Source of the DNA: Haloarcula sp. H-GB4
GTDB lineage: Archaea > Halobacteriota > Halobacteria > Halobacteriales > Haloarculaceae
Direction: 5' to 3'
DNA length: 64,000 nucleotides
NCBI RefSeq assembly: GCF_030848575.1
Contig: NZ_JAVDDX010000001.1
Span: forward strand, 1,426,001-1,490,000
Part shown: one piece after another, positions 17,972 to 26,602 of the stretch
How positions within the stretch are numbered: position 1 is the stretch's first letter
Layout of the letters: every line of letters starts with the position of its first letter
The notes under the pieces: generated by a model
Databases searched by the model: none
The model's input: only the letters and a program-made list of their open reading frames with translations
Told to the model about the DNA's origin: nothing
Made by a program: the position numbers and the translations under genes

Positions 17972-19903
17972 CTAATCTCCAATGACATCCACCTCGTACT
18001 CACTCGCTCGCACTCGAATCGGGAACCACCCCTCTTCATCGACTCCAAGCAGTGCTTCGGAGTAGCCATCAGCGCCATTCCCGGCTTTTGCCGATTGTAC
18101 CCAGTCGATCTCTCGGTCGCTGAGGTTGAACCACTCAGCCAGTTGCTGAGCCGCCTCATCAACGCGGTGGATGATCGTCATCGAGCAGAGGTTTGCAATC
18201 GTCCGGGCCTCCGGCGTGAGTGCGAACTCACCACCGGTCTGGGTGATGAACTGCAGGGAGATATCGTAATGCCGACTGTGACGGACAGCCGTTTCGAGGA
18301 AATCCAGCGAAGTTGCGTCATTCATCAGGTAGTGAGCTTCGTCGATAGCGAACGCCACTCGTTTGTCCGTCTGTTTGGCGCGTTCATACACCGCGTTGAA
18401 CAGCACCTGCATCATCAGACTCGTTTCGGACCGCCCGCGTGTCCCCTCCTCTTGGTGGAGATCCAGATACACGACATCGGATGTGATATCGAACTCAGTA
18501 GGTTCCGCAAGGTTCGCGAGGTCGCCACCGTCCCTGAAGGACGGACGCAGGTCGATCAACAGTGATTCTGCATCCGTCCGGACGTTCTCCTGTTCACCAG
18601 CTGTGACGTAGCCAAACGTCGCCGGATCGTCTAGCAGTTGTTCAAGAACGTCAATCACGTCACGGACGGTCGGTGATGACTGGTCGTGTGTCGCTGGGTC
18701 CCGGGTAATGCCCTGTTGCTCGTAGGCCTCTTGCACACACCGGCGAAGTGTCTGTTTTCGATCACCGAGGGGGTTCCCAGCTACCTGTTCGAAGAACGTC
18801 TCGAAGAACGTGAGGACCCACGCGATTTGCTCAGCCCATGGATCCAGATCCGGGACGGTATCTAACACAGTCGTCGGTGTGGGCTGTATCTCCAGTGGAT
18901 TGAACGACCGGGACCCGCCGACTGTGACACGCTCACCGCCGAGTGCGTCGTTGAGTGACGCAAACCCTTCAAGCGGATCCAGCATCACGAGTACCGTGTC
19001 CTGATCGTGCATCGCACGCCGGAGTAACTGCAGTTTCGTCGAGAAGGACTTGCCAGCGCCGAGTTTGCCAATCACCATCGCACAGTAGCCCGTTTCCCTG
19101 GCAAATCGATCGAGCAGGAGGGGACTCTCATTGAGTGCGTACGTCCCGTATTCGATGCCGTGTTCGGCCATCGCTCCCGAGACGAACGGAAACATTGCCC
19201 CCAGTGCGCCACCCAGCATCGGCGTCTGCGTATCCTGCTCAAGATTCATTTTGTCCACACCGACCGGGCTGGCTGAGATGAGTGCGTCCAGTTGTGCCCA
19301 TCGCGGCGACACTGGCGTTAGATTCGCTGGCGCTCGTCTGGCCGCGTTCGCAACCGTTTCCGACGTGACATCTTCGTTTGTCTTCCCTCGCTCGGTGAGA
19401 TACATCGACACGTCGAACGCTTCCATCGACGTGTTCCGAAGCACATCGTACAGTTCCTGGTAGTCCTGCAGGTCCTTGCTGACTCCCCGGGCGCCTGCAC
19501 GGCGCTTCTCCGAGAGATACTCCATTTCCGCTTCCAGATCCTCGATTTTGTTCTCCAGCGAATCCAGCGTCGTCTGCGTGTCTCTGGGTGTGATGTGTAT
19601 CGAGATGTCTGTCGTTCGTGTCTCGGCCGTCGAATACAGTTTCTCGAAGAGCCCATCCCGAGGTGCATCCGGAAACTGGCCAATCCAGAACGTGCGTGCC
19701 CACCGCTCACCGGTTCGTATCGTCGTCGGTGTTCGCTCAATTTCCGATGGTGCGACGAGTGACTGATGTATATCTGCAGGTGTATCCAACGACTGTTCAC
19801 TCTCCCTGTCGACGACATTGAATGCAGGCGTGTCGTCGCCAGAGGATTCCGCTCCTGATGCTGTGTCTGAGTTCCCTCGGAAGGGAAGCCAATCCCACGT
19901 CAT
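17972..19903 (-). CDS. VirB4-like conjugation ATPase
   Basis: 643 aa. After about 130 residues and a coiled coil (about residues 105-140) comes the motor domain: Walker A GKLGAGKSFS at residues 279-288, and Walker B VAFAIDEAH at residues 516-524, followed by the RHSRHYDISLQFITQ segment typical of VirB4/TraC. It would power assembly of a conjugative pilus and channel at the inner face of the membrane. The ATG overlaps the upstream gene's stop by four bases. The domain that VirB4 proteins usually have N-terminally appears to be partly encoded by that upstream gene. It is the last gene of the module's operon. Confidence 0.85.
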   Translation of the reverse strand: MTWDWLPFRGNSDTASGAESSGDDTPAFNVVDRESEQSLDTPADIHQSLVAPSEIERTPTTIRTGERWARTFWIGQFPDAPRDGLFEKLYSTAETRTTDISIHITPRDTQTTLDSLENKIEDLEAEMEYLSEKRRAGARGVSKDLQDYQELYDVLRNTSMEAFDVSMYLTERGKTNEDVTSETVANAARRAPANLTPVSPRWAQLDALISASPVGVDKMNLEQDTQTPMLGGALGAMFPFVSGAMAEHGIEYGTYALNESPLLLDRFARETGYCAMVIGKLGAGKSFSTKLQLLRRAMHDQDTVLVMLDPLEGFASLNDALGGERVTVGGSRSFNPLEIQPTPTTVLDTVPDLDPWAEQIAWVLTFFETFFEQVAGNPLGDRKQTLRRCVQEAYEQQGITRDPATHDQSSPTVRDVIDVLEQLLDDPATFGYVTAGEQENVRTDAESLLIDLRPSFRDGGDLANLAEPTEFDITSDVVYLDLHQEEGTRGRSETSLMMQVLFNAVYERAKQTDKRVAFAIDEAHYLMNDATSLDFLETAVRHSRHYDISLQFITQTGGEFALTPEARTIANLCSMTIIHRVDEAAQQLAEWFNLSDREIDWVQSAKAGNGADGYSEALLGVDEEGWFPIRVRASEYEVDVIGD

Positions 19904-20913
19904 GGGCGGTCCCCCACAAGCGGACGTGTCCGGAGTATCTCTTCGAAGTCACCGTATTCTAACGTCTGGCCGGCCCAGAACTCACTGATGACCTGTGCTC
20001 CATCGCTTGCATCGACGGTCATCGCTTCACACCCTTCGATATCGCGTATTCCGGACTGAACACGAGACAGTCGCTCTTCGAGTGTCGTGAACAGTGCCTC
20101 ACGCTGTCGTTCAGGTGCTGGGGCAGTCAGCGCACGCACGAACACGCCGAGTACCGGGATATCACTGAGCGTCGTCAGGATACTCTCCCGTTCGAACTGG
20201 ACTTCCTCGGGCGAGACCGTGACGATCACGTAGTGGTCTCGGATCGTCATCTGTCGGGCTGCCAGATCCTGTTCGTACCACTCGATATACCGCTCGATGA
20301 GTGTCCGGAGTTGTGCGTTTGCCTTTACGTCAGGGTCCTCCAGCCGCTCACGATAGTGATCGAGATATGTCTCGACTGGGAACGGCTGGGTTGTCGAGTA
20401 AATCTGTATCGGGAACGTAACGGCCGTATTCAGGAAGTCCTGAAAGCTATCGGCCGTTGTGGCCCATTCTTCGTCTGTTGCCAGTGCCATCGACGGTGGC
20501 GACACCCGAACAAGACCGACAACGGCGCCGTCTTGGCGCTTGATTGCGTTTGCATCCGGATACACGCGCTCAAGCTGGTGGTGATCCAGTGCCTCCGAAT
20601 GTGATTTCTCCGTTGCGGTCGTGTGGAATCGGATCATCGTCACCAGCCAGTCGAGGCTTGACGTGTACGCTGGTGTCACGTACACGAACACCGCGCCGAT
20701 ACAGATCGCGACTGCAACGATCGGGAGAAGTATCGCCTGGATCGTGTAGCCAGCAATCCGTGTCGACGACGGGACGACTAGCTGTACGAGCAAGATGACA
20801 GCAACGGCGGGCAACAGTACCACGACGGCATCGCCGAGGGTGTATGATCCAAGCAGCTTTGTCTCAGTACCAAGCGACTTCGGGATTCGTTTTGAAGGAG
20901 TTCTCTCAGCCAT
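19900..20913 (-). CDS. VirB3/PrgI-like membrane protein with VirB4-N-like domain
   Basis: 337 aa. Residues 20-85 hold two close membrane helices after a basic start, as in VirB3/PrgI. The remainder is soluble with a pattern (FQDFLNTAVTFPIQIYSTTQP, then VETYLDHYRERLEDPD) that resembles the N-terminal domain of VirB4/TraC. This suggests that in this archaeal system VirB3 is fused to the VirB4 N-terminus and the ATPase is a separate, overlapping gene. That is inference from order, topology and the overlap of stop and start; no catalytic motif is expected here. Confidence 0.65.
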   Translation of the reverse strand: MAERTPSKRIPKSLGTETKLLGSYTLGDAVVVLLPAVAVILLVQLVVPSSTRIAGYTIQAILLPIVAVAICIGAVFVYVTPAYTSSLDWLVTMIRFHTTATEKSHSEALDHHQLERVYPDANAIKRQDGAVVGLVRVSPPSMALATDEEWATTADSFQDFLNTAVTFPIQIYSTTQPFPVETYLDHYRERLEDPDVKANAQLRTLIERYIEWYEQDLAARQMTIRDHYVIVTVSPEEVQFERESILTTLSDIPVLGVFVRALTAPAPERQREALFTTLEERLSRVQSGIRDIEGCEAMTVDASDGAQVISEFWAGQTLEYGDFEEILRTRPLVGDRP

Positions 20914-20915
20914 TC

Positions 20916-22211
20916 TTAGTAGATGTAACGTGGGTTATCGTTATCGTCCGAGTCGCCATCCGACTCGTCAGTCTCGACGGACTCTGCGTCGGCCCCCGAC
21001 TCGTCAAACGGATCGGACTCGGGTGACTCGTTCTCGTGATCATTGTCTGGCGTGTCATCGTCGTCTCTATCCGTACTGGTTCTCGATTCGTCAGATTGAG
21101 CGGGATTGCTACGCTCGGTCGTCTCCGAGCTATCAGTCGTGGATGTACCGAGCCTGGAGCGAAGCGTTCGCTTCGTCTGGTCCACTTTACGGCCAACAGT
21201 GTGTGCGCTGGATGATCCCGATCCGAGCACTTCCTGGCCACTGGCTCTGATCGCAGACTGTCCCGTGAGCCCACGGCGGAGGTTCTTCAGGCCCAGCGTT
21301 CCGCGTTCACCTGCGTTCTCGACCGTTGCTTTGCGGTCGTGAGCACGCCGGCGTGAACTGTGCTGGGCCGCACGGTCAGCCATGAAGAACAGCGCACCGG
21401 CTTGCCAGAAGAGGACAAACGGGGCGATAACTGCGATGAGCGGCGTGATGATGGCCAGAAGCCACTGGCCGAATCCACCAATCGAAACCGTGACTGAATC
21501 GCCCAGCAACTCGCCTAGGCGAAACAGTACCGCGATGGGAACCGTCATGAACAGGAACGGGACATAAAAGCCCGCAAGTCGCGACATTAGCCGTGCAACC
21601 GGTGCAAACGGGCCGACACCCGGAACCCAGAACACGATAACCAGTGGCATCAGGAGGACATACAGGTATAGCGCCATCTGCCGGACGAGATAGATAAGCG
21701 CGAGGACGAGGAAGATCGTCAGATCGAGTGTCGCAGCAAGCGTCAATCCCGAGAGCCCCATCGCACCGAACGATACTGTCTCGAACAGGCCGATACTGTC
21801 GAGACTCGGCACAATAAAATCGACCAGCCCGTCGATGAATCGCAGTGACAGTGCGGCCATCCACCACCACGACAGGATGCCAAGCAGGCCGGCAAATGCC
21901 CGCTTTTTGAGCTTCGTTCGATGGTACCCGCTGAACAGGTGGCTTGTCGATTCTAGAAAGATGATCACGCCAAGCGAGAGTCCCCACAGCAGGAGTGTCA
22001 GCGGGACCATCGTATCCCAGTAGTACGTGTAAATCGACGGCCAGCCGCCGTTTGACGGTTGACTGAACACTGCATCCGGACGTGGCGTCGTCACGATCAG
22101 GTCGATGAGTGCCCCAACGTTGTCACCGACGAACCCGAACACCGGATCGACCAGCTTCTTCAGGAACCGCTCCAGTGCGTCGACGAATACGTCCCCCAGT
22201 GACTGTGTCAT
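20916..22211 (-). CDS. VirB6/TrbL-like polytopic channel protein with acidic tail
   Basis: 431 aa. Residues about 60-290 contain six to seven membrane helices. The C-terminal third is disordered and very acidic (runs of DDDD, DESD and NDNP), as in many haloarchaeal secreted or cytosolic tails. Position between a surface protein and the VirB3/VirB4 genes matches VirB6/TrbL, the channel component. Start at 22211; the stop is two bases before the next start, so the genes are tightly coupled. Confidence 0.7.
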   Translation of the reverse strand: MTQSLGDVFVDALERFLKKLVDPVFGFVGDNVGALIDLIVTTPRPDAVFSQPSNGGWPSIYTYYWDTMVPLTLLLWGLSLGVIIFLESTSHLFSGYHRTKLKKRAFAGLLGILSWWWMAALSLRFIDGLVDFIVPSLDSIGLFETVSFGAMGLSGLTLAATLDLTIFLVLALIYLVRQMALYLYVLLMPLVIVFWVPGVGPFAPVARLMSRLAGFYVPFLFMTVPIAVLFRLGELLGDSVTVSIGGFGQWLLAIITPLIAVIAPFVLFWQAGALFFMADRAAQHSSRRRAHDRKATVENAGERGTLGLKNLRRGLTGQSAIRASGQEVLGSGSSSAHTVGRKVDQTKRTLRSRLGTSTTDSSETTERSNPAQSDESRTSTDRDDDDTPDNDHENESPESDPFDESGADAESVETDESDGDSDDNDNPRYIY

Positions 22212-22296
22212 ATCTTTCTCGCGGTGCTGTTGGTTGTCCGTCGGTTCCGTGTCGACCTGCGCTGTCTTGTCCTGTCCAACAACAGGGTGTGTCTCA

Positions 22297-23988
22297 TTAC
22301 AGATTCCTCCATGGTGGCCAGAATCCCCATCCGGTAATGCGATCGATCAACAAGCCAGCCAGCAGGAGTGTGCCGACCTGAACCCCAATCGTGAACAGGA
22401 GGTGGACGTACCGCAAGACCGTTCCACCGGTCGCCACAGTCGTTGTGTCACCCACGTAGCCAGGGATCGTCCGCCACCAGTCATCTGGCCGGTACGTCGC
22501 AGTGATAGCATTCCCCTGCCGTGGGATCGTCGTTGTGACCGTGCCGTTTGCAGTCGTGTTGACTCGCTTCCCAGCAAGCTGGATATAGCCGTCACGAGTG
22601 ACCGTTTCGATAGGCGCACCCGTTGTAGCGTCTCTGAGCGTCACTGTGACCGTCACGGTGTCTGCAGTCGTGTTCTGGACAGTGAGACGCAGATCACTCC
22701 GGTTTACCGAGAGATTCGACGTCGTATCTGGTGACAGACGTGTCGGTGACCGCCGAACGAGTCCAATTGCTTGAACCGGCTGGTCAGTGTCTTCCGGTGG
22801 CGCTCTGGCAGCGATCCCGAAACTACCTTCGTAGGTTCCGGTTATGCTATCCAGTGCAATCGACGAGTCAAGGGTAGGTGCCCGGAGCGTACGACCGTAC
22901 GAATCAAGGACTGTAATCTCACGGTGTGCATCCTGTGTGGTCCCAGTTCGGATCGGATACGCGTACACTTTGACCGGATGTACTGGTGAGTGGTCTGTTA
23001 GTGTCGTCTCGCCGTCCGTTTCGGTGAGTGTATCCCACCCGGTATCCCGGGCGACGTAGAATCGCCAGATACCACGAATCTCTCCGGATGGCAACTGGAG
23101 TCCATACCAGGGCTGGCTCCGGAAGGCCACAACACCCAGATCTCCGTTCGGGTATGTCGTTCGATACCCAGAGAGCGTTGGGTTGTACACGCTCACCTGC
23201 CGCTTTTGTTCAACCGTGATCGTCTCGGTGTGCGTCTCTACCCGCTGTGTCCAGTAGTCTCGACAGGTTCTGTTCCCGTTGACGGGCTTGCAGACAGTTT
23301 TCTCTTCGTAGATGGTTTCTGTCAGCTCTACTGTGGCTGTTGCCTGAAGCACAAGCGGCTGGCTCCCAGAGACGTTTCGGGGTTGGTTCCGGTATGTGAG
23401 ACGGACGACATTGTCCGTCGTCGTGTTCGCAACTGTCTCACCGTCCATCCGTAACGTCACGTTCTCTATCGCGTGAGCGACAACGTTCCACTCAGTCCGG
23501 CGTGTCGGTGCATCTGTCCCGGCCGGCACGGCAACTCGGTAGTCGATTGTTCCAAGCACCGTTCCGTTCGGGGCGACGTACAACGGCTGCCGGCGTTCCG
23601 ATACCATGGCTTTCGTCGACGGTGTGACCCCGGCGATTGCGACACCCACGTCTTTGAGATATGTGCCGTTAGTCCGAGTTGCTCCAGTCGGATGGATCGC
23701 TCGCGACGCATTCGTTGCGGGCATCTCGGCAATATCGCGCCGATTCCATGTTTCAGCCGCTTCAGGCGGCGCATCAAGTGGCACGTCACTCGTGTGTCTG
23801 AGCGTCTCCGATGCTGATGCATTGGCAGTAGCAACGGTCTGTCGCTCTTCGTCACCGCTCCACAGATCATGGAATTCCGATTCATTCACACCATGGTCGG
23901 CCGTTTCCGGTGGATGTCCCGCAACCGGTAGTGCCGTGCCGATGATGGCCCAGAGGCAGGCGATTCTGAACAGCGTGTTTCGAGCCAT
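22297..23988 (-). CDS. Secreted membrane-anchored protein of the conjugation module
   Basis: 563 aa from the ATG at 23988, chosen because MARNTLFRIACLWAIIGTALPVAG is a clean signal peptide. The frame open farther upstream reads through the neighbouring pilin gene and is not signal-like. The exported part is beta-rich with many NxT/NxS sites and one Cys pair region (KTVCKPVNGNRTCRDYW). A C-terminal helix (VHLLFTIGVQVGTLLLAGLL) anchors it. It begins four bases after the pilin-like gene ends. It may be a surface adhesin or outer part of the conjugation apparatus. I recognise no named family. Confidence 0.7.
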   Translation of the reverse strand: MARNTLFRIACLWAIIGTALPVAGHPPETADHGVNESEFHDLWSGDEERQTVATANASASETLRHTSDVPLDAPPEAAETWNRRDIAEMPATNASRAIHPTGATRTNGTYLKDVGVAIAGVTPSTKAMVSERRQPLYVAPNGTVLGTIDYRVAVPAGTDAPTRRTEWNVVAHAIENVTLRMDGETVANTTTDNVVRLTYRNQPRNVSGSQPLVLQATATVELTETIYEEKTVCKPVNGNRTCRDYWTQRVETHTETITVEQKRQVSVYNPTLSGYRTTYPNGDLGVVAFRSQPWYGLQLPSGEIRGIWRFYVARDTGWDTLTETDGETTLTDHSPVHPVKVYAYPIRTGTTQDAHREITVLDSYGRTLRAPTLDSSIALDSITGTYEGSFGIAARAPPEDTDQPVQAIGLVRRSPTRLSPDTTSNLSVNRSDLRLTVQNTTADTVTVTVTLRDATTGAPIETVTRDGYIQLAGKRVNTTANGTVTTTIPRQGNAITATYRPDDWWRTIPGYVGDTTTVATGGTVLRYVHLLFTIGVQVGTLLLAGLLIDRITGWGFWPPWRNL

Positions 23989-23992
23989 CTGC

Positions 23993-24406
23993 TCAGAAAC
24001 TGCAACTGGTCCCACCTGAGACAACTGACGACAGAAGGAACTGGACGATCGTCGTCGCAAGCGGTGCAACGATGACGCCCCACACCAACCCCTGTGTTCG
24101 GATCTGTTTGAGTTCCATCTTCGTGTCTGCTTGTCGCACCATTGGTGTTGCAACCGCCGCACCAAGGGCGAGCGTCCCACCGACCAGCGGTCCGCCGAAC
24201 TGGATCAGCGTGAAGATGTTCTTGATCGTCACTGCCATATCTGTCTGACAGAATTCCTCGCCGATACTCTCTGCAGCAGCTGGCTCAACACATAGCAACC
24301 CCAGTGCTATCACTCCAACCAAGACCTGCCGACCGTACTGTTTCAGCAGTGCGATACGATTCTGTTCCGATGCCGAACTATCGGCACTAGATGTGACCCC
24401 CATCAT
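23993..24406 (-). CDS. VirB2-like pilin candidate
   Basis: 137 aa. The layout is a basic N-terminus with a first hydrophobic segment ending AVEPAAA-like (here CVEPAAAESIGEEF), which could be a signal peptide, then two hydrophobic helices separated by a short charged loop (ATPMVRQADTKMELKQIRTQG). Size and topology fit VirB2/TrbC major pilins. It is the first gene of the probable operon running down to VirB4. Assignment is by topology and position only. Confidence 0.6.
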   Translation of the reverse strand: MMGVTSSADSSASEQNRIALLKQYGRQVLVGVIALGLLCVEPAAAESIGEEFCQTDMAVTIKNIFTLIQFGGPLVGGTLALGAAVATPMVRQADTKMELKQIRTQGLVWGVIVAPLATTIVQFLLSSVVSGGTSCSF

Positions 24407-24490
24407 TCCTATCTCACTGCCACTGTGTTAGTGAACTCCCCCCGGAACCCACTGTTTTCAGTGGCTAATCCAATATAGCAAACACTTCGA

Positions 24491-24502
24491 TTTAAATTTA
24501 AC
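24491..24502 (-). promoter_or_regulatory. Probable promoter of the conjugation operon
   Basis: Read on the minus strand, TTAAATTTAAA is a strong TATA-like element in an otherwise GC-rich region. It is about 85 bases upstream of the pilin-like start at 24406. It lies in the only sizeable AT-rich gap of this module (24407-24535), directly after the SWIM gene. Confidence 0.5.
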
Positions 24503-24535
24503 TATTTTTGGTGGAGTATTAATTTTCCGACGAGG

Positions 24536-24988
24536 TTACGAAAAGTCTCGCCGACCTCGTTGATAGCAGTCCCAACAGGGAAATTCCGGAAGACAGTCCT
24601 CGCACTCGTCAGCGTTGGAGTCGTCAGTAAGGCGGTTTGTGCCATCTGTGGGAGCCCCCTCCCCAGTGTCCGAATCCAATGAGGATCCACCGTCGCCTCT
24701 GAGACGGGCCCGAACCTGAGAGCTGCGGCGTGTTTGGTTCCCTTTTGGCCGTCGGATAGCGATTGCGACTCGGTGTTTGCACGCGCCGTCAAATCGTTCG
24801 TCGGCTGGACAGGTACACGCTTGGGGAACTGACCCATCCATCCTGACGAAATACTCGTGATCGGCCGGGTTCGCATGACTTTCGTTGCGAATCTGGAACC
24901 CGCTTCCGACTGGCCTGATGTCGAACCGTTCGTACTGTGCGCGCTTTGCGACTCGCGTCGAAAACGTGAGTACTTGGAGTGGGTGCAT
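24536..24988 (-). CDS. SWIM zinc-finger protein
   Basis: 150 aa from the ATG at 24988. A longer frame to 25045 would read through the stem-loop and is rejected. The SWIM motif CxCx(n)CxH is clear: ACTCPADERFDGACKHRVAIA (about residues 58-77). The tail is low-complexity with a second Cys cluster (CEDCLPEFPCWDC). SWIM domains bind nucleic acid or protein partners; in haloarchaea they are frequent on plasmids. It lies directly upstream of the conjugation operon, so a regulatory role is plausible but unproven. It is preceded by a shared stem-loop (25013-25036). Confidence 0.75.
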   Translation of the reverse strand: MHPLQVLTFSTRVAKRAQYERFDIRPVGSGFQIRNESHANPADHEYFVRMDGSVPQACTCPADERFDGACKHRVAIAIRRPKGNQTRRSSQVRARLRGDGGSSLDSDTGEGAPTDGTNRLTDDSNADECEDCLPEFPCWDCYQRGRRDFS

Positions 24989-25012
24989 AATCGCTCTCGC
25001 GGCGCACTGCAA

Positions 25013-25036
25013 TGCGCCCGCACCCCTCCGGGCGCA
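25013..25036 (-). promoter_or_regulatory. Stem-loop leader SL1 (SWIM gene)
   Basis: Read on the minus strand: TTTTTG, then a 7-base stem TGCGCCC/GGGCGCA enclosing the 10-base loop GGAGGGGTGC, then 24 bases to the start codon at 24988. Member of a six-copy family with similar loops and different, still-paired stems. Confidence 0.7.
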
Positions 25037-25303
25037 CAAAAACACTGCAGAGAGGCATTACTGTCTTGCCTGTGTGGTAAGCTGGGGTCTACCCCAACGA
25101 GACTATTTTACTCACCGACATCCCCCGCCACACGAAGGTACATTTGCTCGTCGACGATGCAGGACAATTAGATGGTGTGTGGCGACGCAACACGTTCGCG
25201 TCTCTCTTCGCATCGCCGATCATCACAGCACGTCGACTGAGACCGTGGTCCTGATCGGGACCCGCACTGAACCCTAGACTGGGTCACGGTGGGCTGGACG
25301 GAA

Positions 25304-26242
25304 TCACTCCATGAAGTCCCTGACAATATCCATCGAGGGGATGGCCTGTTGGGCGCCCTCTTCGGTGGTCGCCAGCGAGGCAGCAGTGATAGCAACGGTG
25401 ACAGCGCCGACTAGCGGTTCGCCGGCCGCAAGCCGAGCAGCGAGGTAGCCATTGAACACGTCGCCGGCACCGGTCGTGTCGACGGGACTGACGTCTGGTG
25501 GGGTAACGCTGACCGACTCCCGGCCGGGTTGCTGGATGATCGCCGGGTCGGCGCCGCGCTTGCGAATCACGGTGCCCTCAAAGTCGGCAATGGCGTCCCG
25601 GAGCAGTTCGTACTCGTAGGCATTGGGGGTGATGATATCGACGGCGTCGTACTGGAGCAACGGCTCCGCACCGACCGACGGCGCCGGGTCGTAGATGACC
25701 GTCGGTCGATCGGGCTCGCTCTCGAGAGAGCTGACCAGTGACTCCATGGTTGATATGGGGATCTCGTTTTGCAGCAGCAGGCACTCGGCGTCGAGGAGCG
25801 CCTCCCGGTGACGGTCGGCGTACGCACTGTCGACAGCCCCGTTGGCTCCCGGGATGATCGCAATCCGGTTCTCGCCGGCCTGGTCCACGAAGACGTACGC
25901 CTTCCCGGTCTCGGCGTCGGTGGACTCAATGTGGTCGACGTTGACCCCTCGGCCGTTCAGTGTCGAGAGGACGCTGTACTCCGCCTCATCTGAACCGACC
26001 AGTCCGCAGAGGGTCGTCGCCGCGCCGGCCCGGGCGGCGGCGACTGACTGATTTGAGCCCTTTCCGCCGATCATGGTCCGGTTGACGAACTCATCAATCT
26101 CCGCAGGGACCGACTCGACGACTCTGGTCTCGTCTAGTGACGGGAACCACTCGTATCGGGCCGGCAGTTCCTTGACCGTCGTCTGGTCGAGACGCGCCAC
26201 GAGGTCGACATTCACGCTCCCGAAACTCACCACATCAGACAT
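25304..26242 (-). CDS. PfkB-family sugar kinase, ribokinase-like
   Basis: 312 aa. The first PfkB signature region is MIGGKGSNQSVAAARAG (about residues 57-73), with the GG dipeptide and the ribokinase-type Lys-Gly-x-Asn-Gln for substrate. The second is DTTGAGDVFNGYLAARL (about residues 255-271), with the anion hole and catalytic Asp. This supports ATP-dependent phosphorylation of ribose or a related sugar or nucleoside. It is a metabolic cargo gene within an otherwise transfer-related block and has no stem-loop leader; upstream 26243-26452 shows no other gene. Confidence 0.85.
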   Translation of the reverse strand: MSDVVSFGSVNVDLVARLDQTTVKELPARYEWFPSLDETRVVESVPAEIDEFVNRTMIGGKGSNQSVAAARAGAATTLCGLVGSDEAEYSVLSTLNGRGVNVDHIESTDAETGKAYVFVDQAGENRIAIIPGANGAVDSAYADRHREALLDAECLLLQNEIPISTMESLVSSLESEPDRPTVIYDPAPSVGAEPLLQYDAVDIITPNAYEYELLRDAIADFEGTVIRKRGADPAIIQQPGRESVSVTPPDVSPVDTTGAGDVFNGYLAARLAAGEPLVGAVTVAITAASLATTEEGAQQAIPSMDIVRDFME

Positions 26243-26452
26243 CTACGCGGCTATTCGTCACCGGGAATAAAATGAGTGGCCACTGCAAACAATTTCAGGC
26301 GCGGTGGCCGTGGCTATTGCAATTCTTACAGCCGTAGTCGTTTACACGCTCTATGATTAGTGGATACACTCTCCAAGCCTTGCAATCCACCCACGACAGA
26401 AACCGTAGAACAAACCAGCCGATCCGGTACACTGTCCCGCTGTACTGACTGC

Positions 26453-26602
26453 TCACGGAAGCTTGTAGACAGCAATACCGGTATGCCCACACTGGGGACA
26501 GGCATCCATCTCGGTGTCCCCTGTGATAGTTTTTCCACACCGCCGGCACTCTCGATACACTGTCGTGCGCTTGAACACCCTCCGAAGCCAGTCACCGATC
26601 AT
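26453..26602 (-). CDS. 49-aa zinc-ribbon protein coupled to TFB
   Basis: Starts at ATG 26602, overlapping the TGA of the TFB gene (ATGA). After a basic helical start (MIGDWLRRVFKRTTVY) there are two CxxC knuckles, CRRC and CPQC, separated by about 15 residues: a minimal rubredoxin or zinc-ribbon fold. It ends VYKLP. Small zinc ribbons often partner with transcription factors, and the strict overlap with TFB suggests co-production. Its function is not known. Confidence 0.7.
   Translation of the reverse strand: MIGDWLRRVFKRTTVYRECRRCGKTITGDTEMDACPQCGHTGIAVYKLP

Noticed and set aside
23988-24180. Longer start for the secreted protein upstream of 23988
   Set aside because: The extension would read through the pilin-like gene in another frame and lacks signal-peptide character; the ATG at 23988 begins a clean signal peptide.
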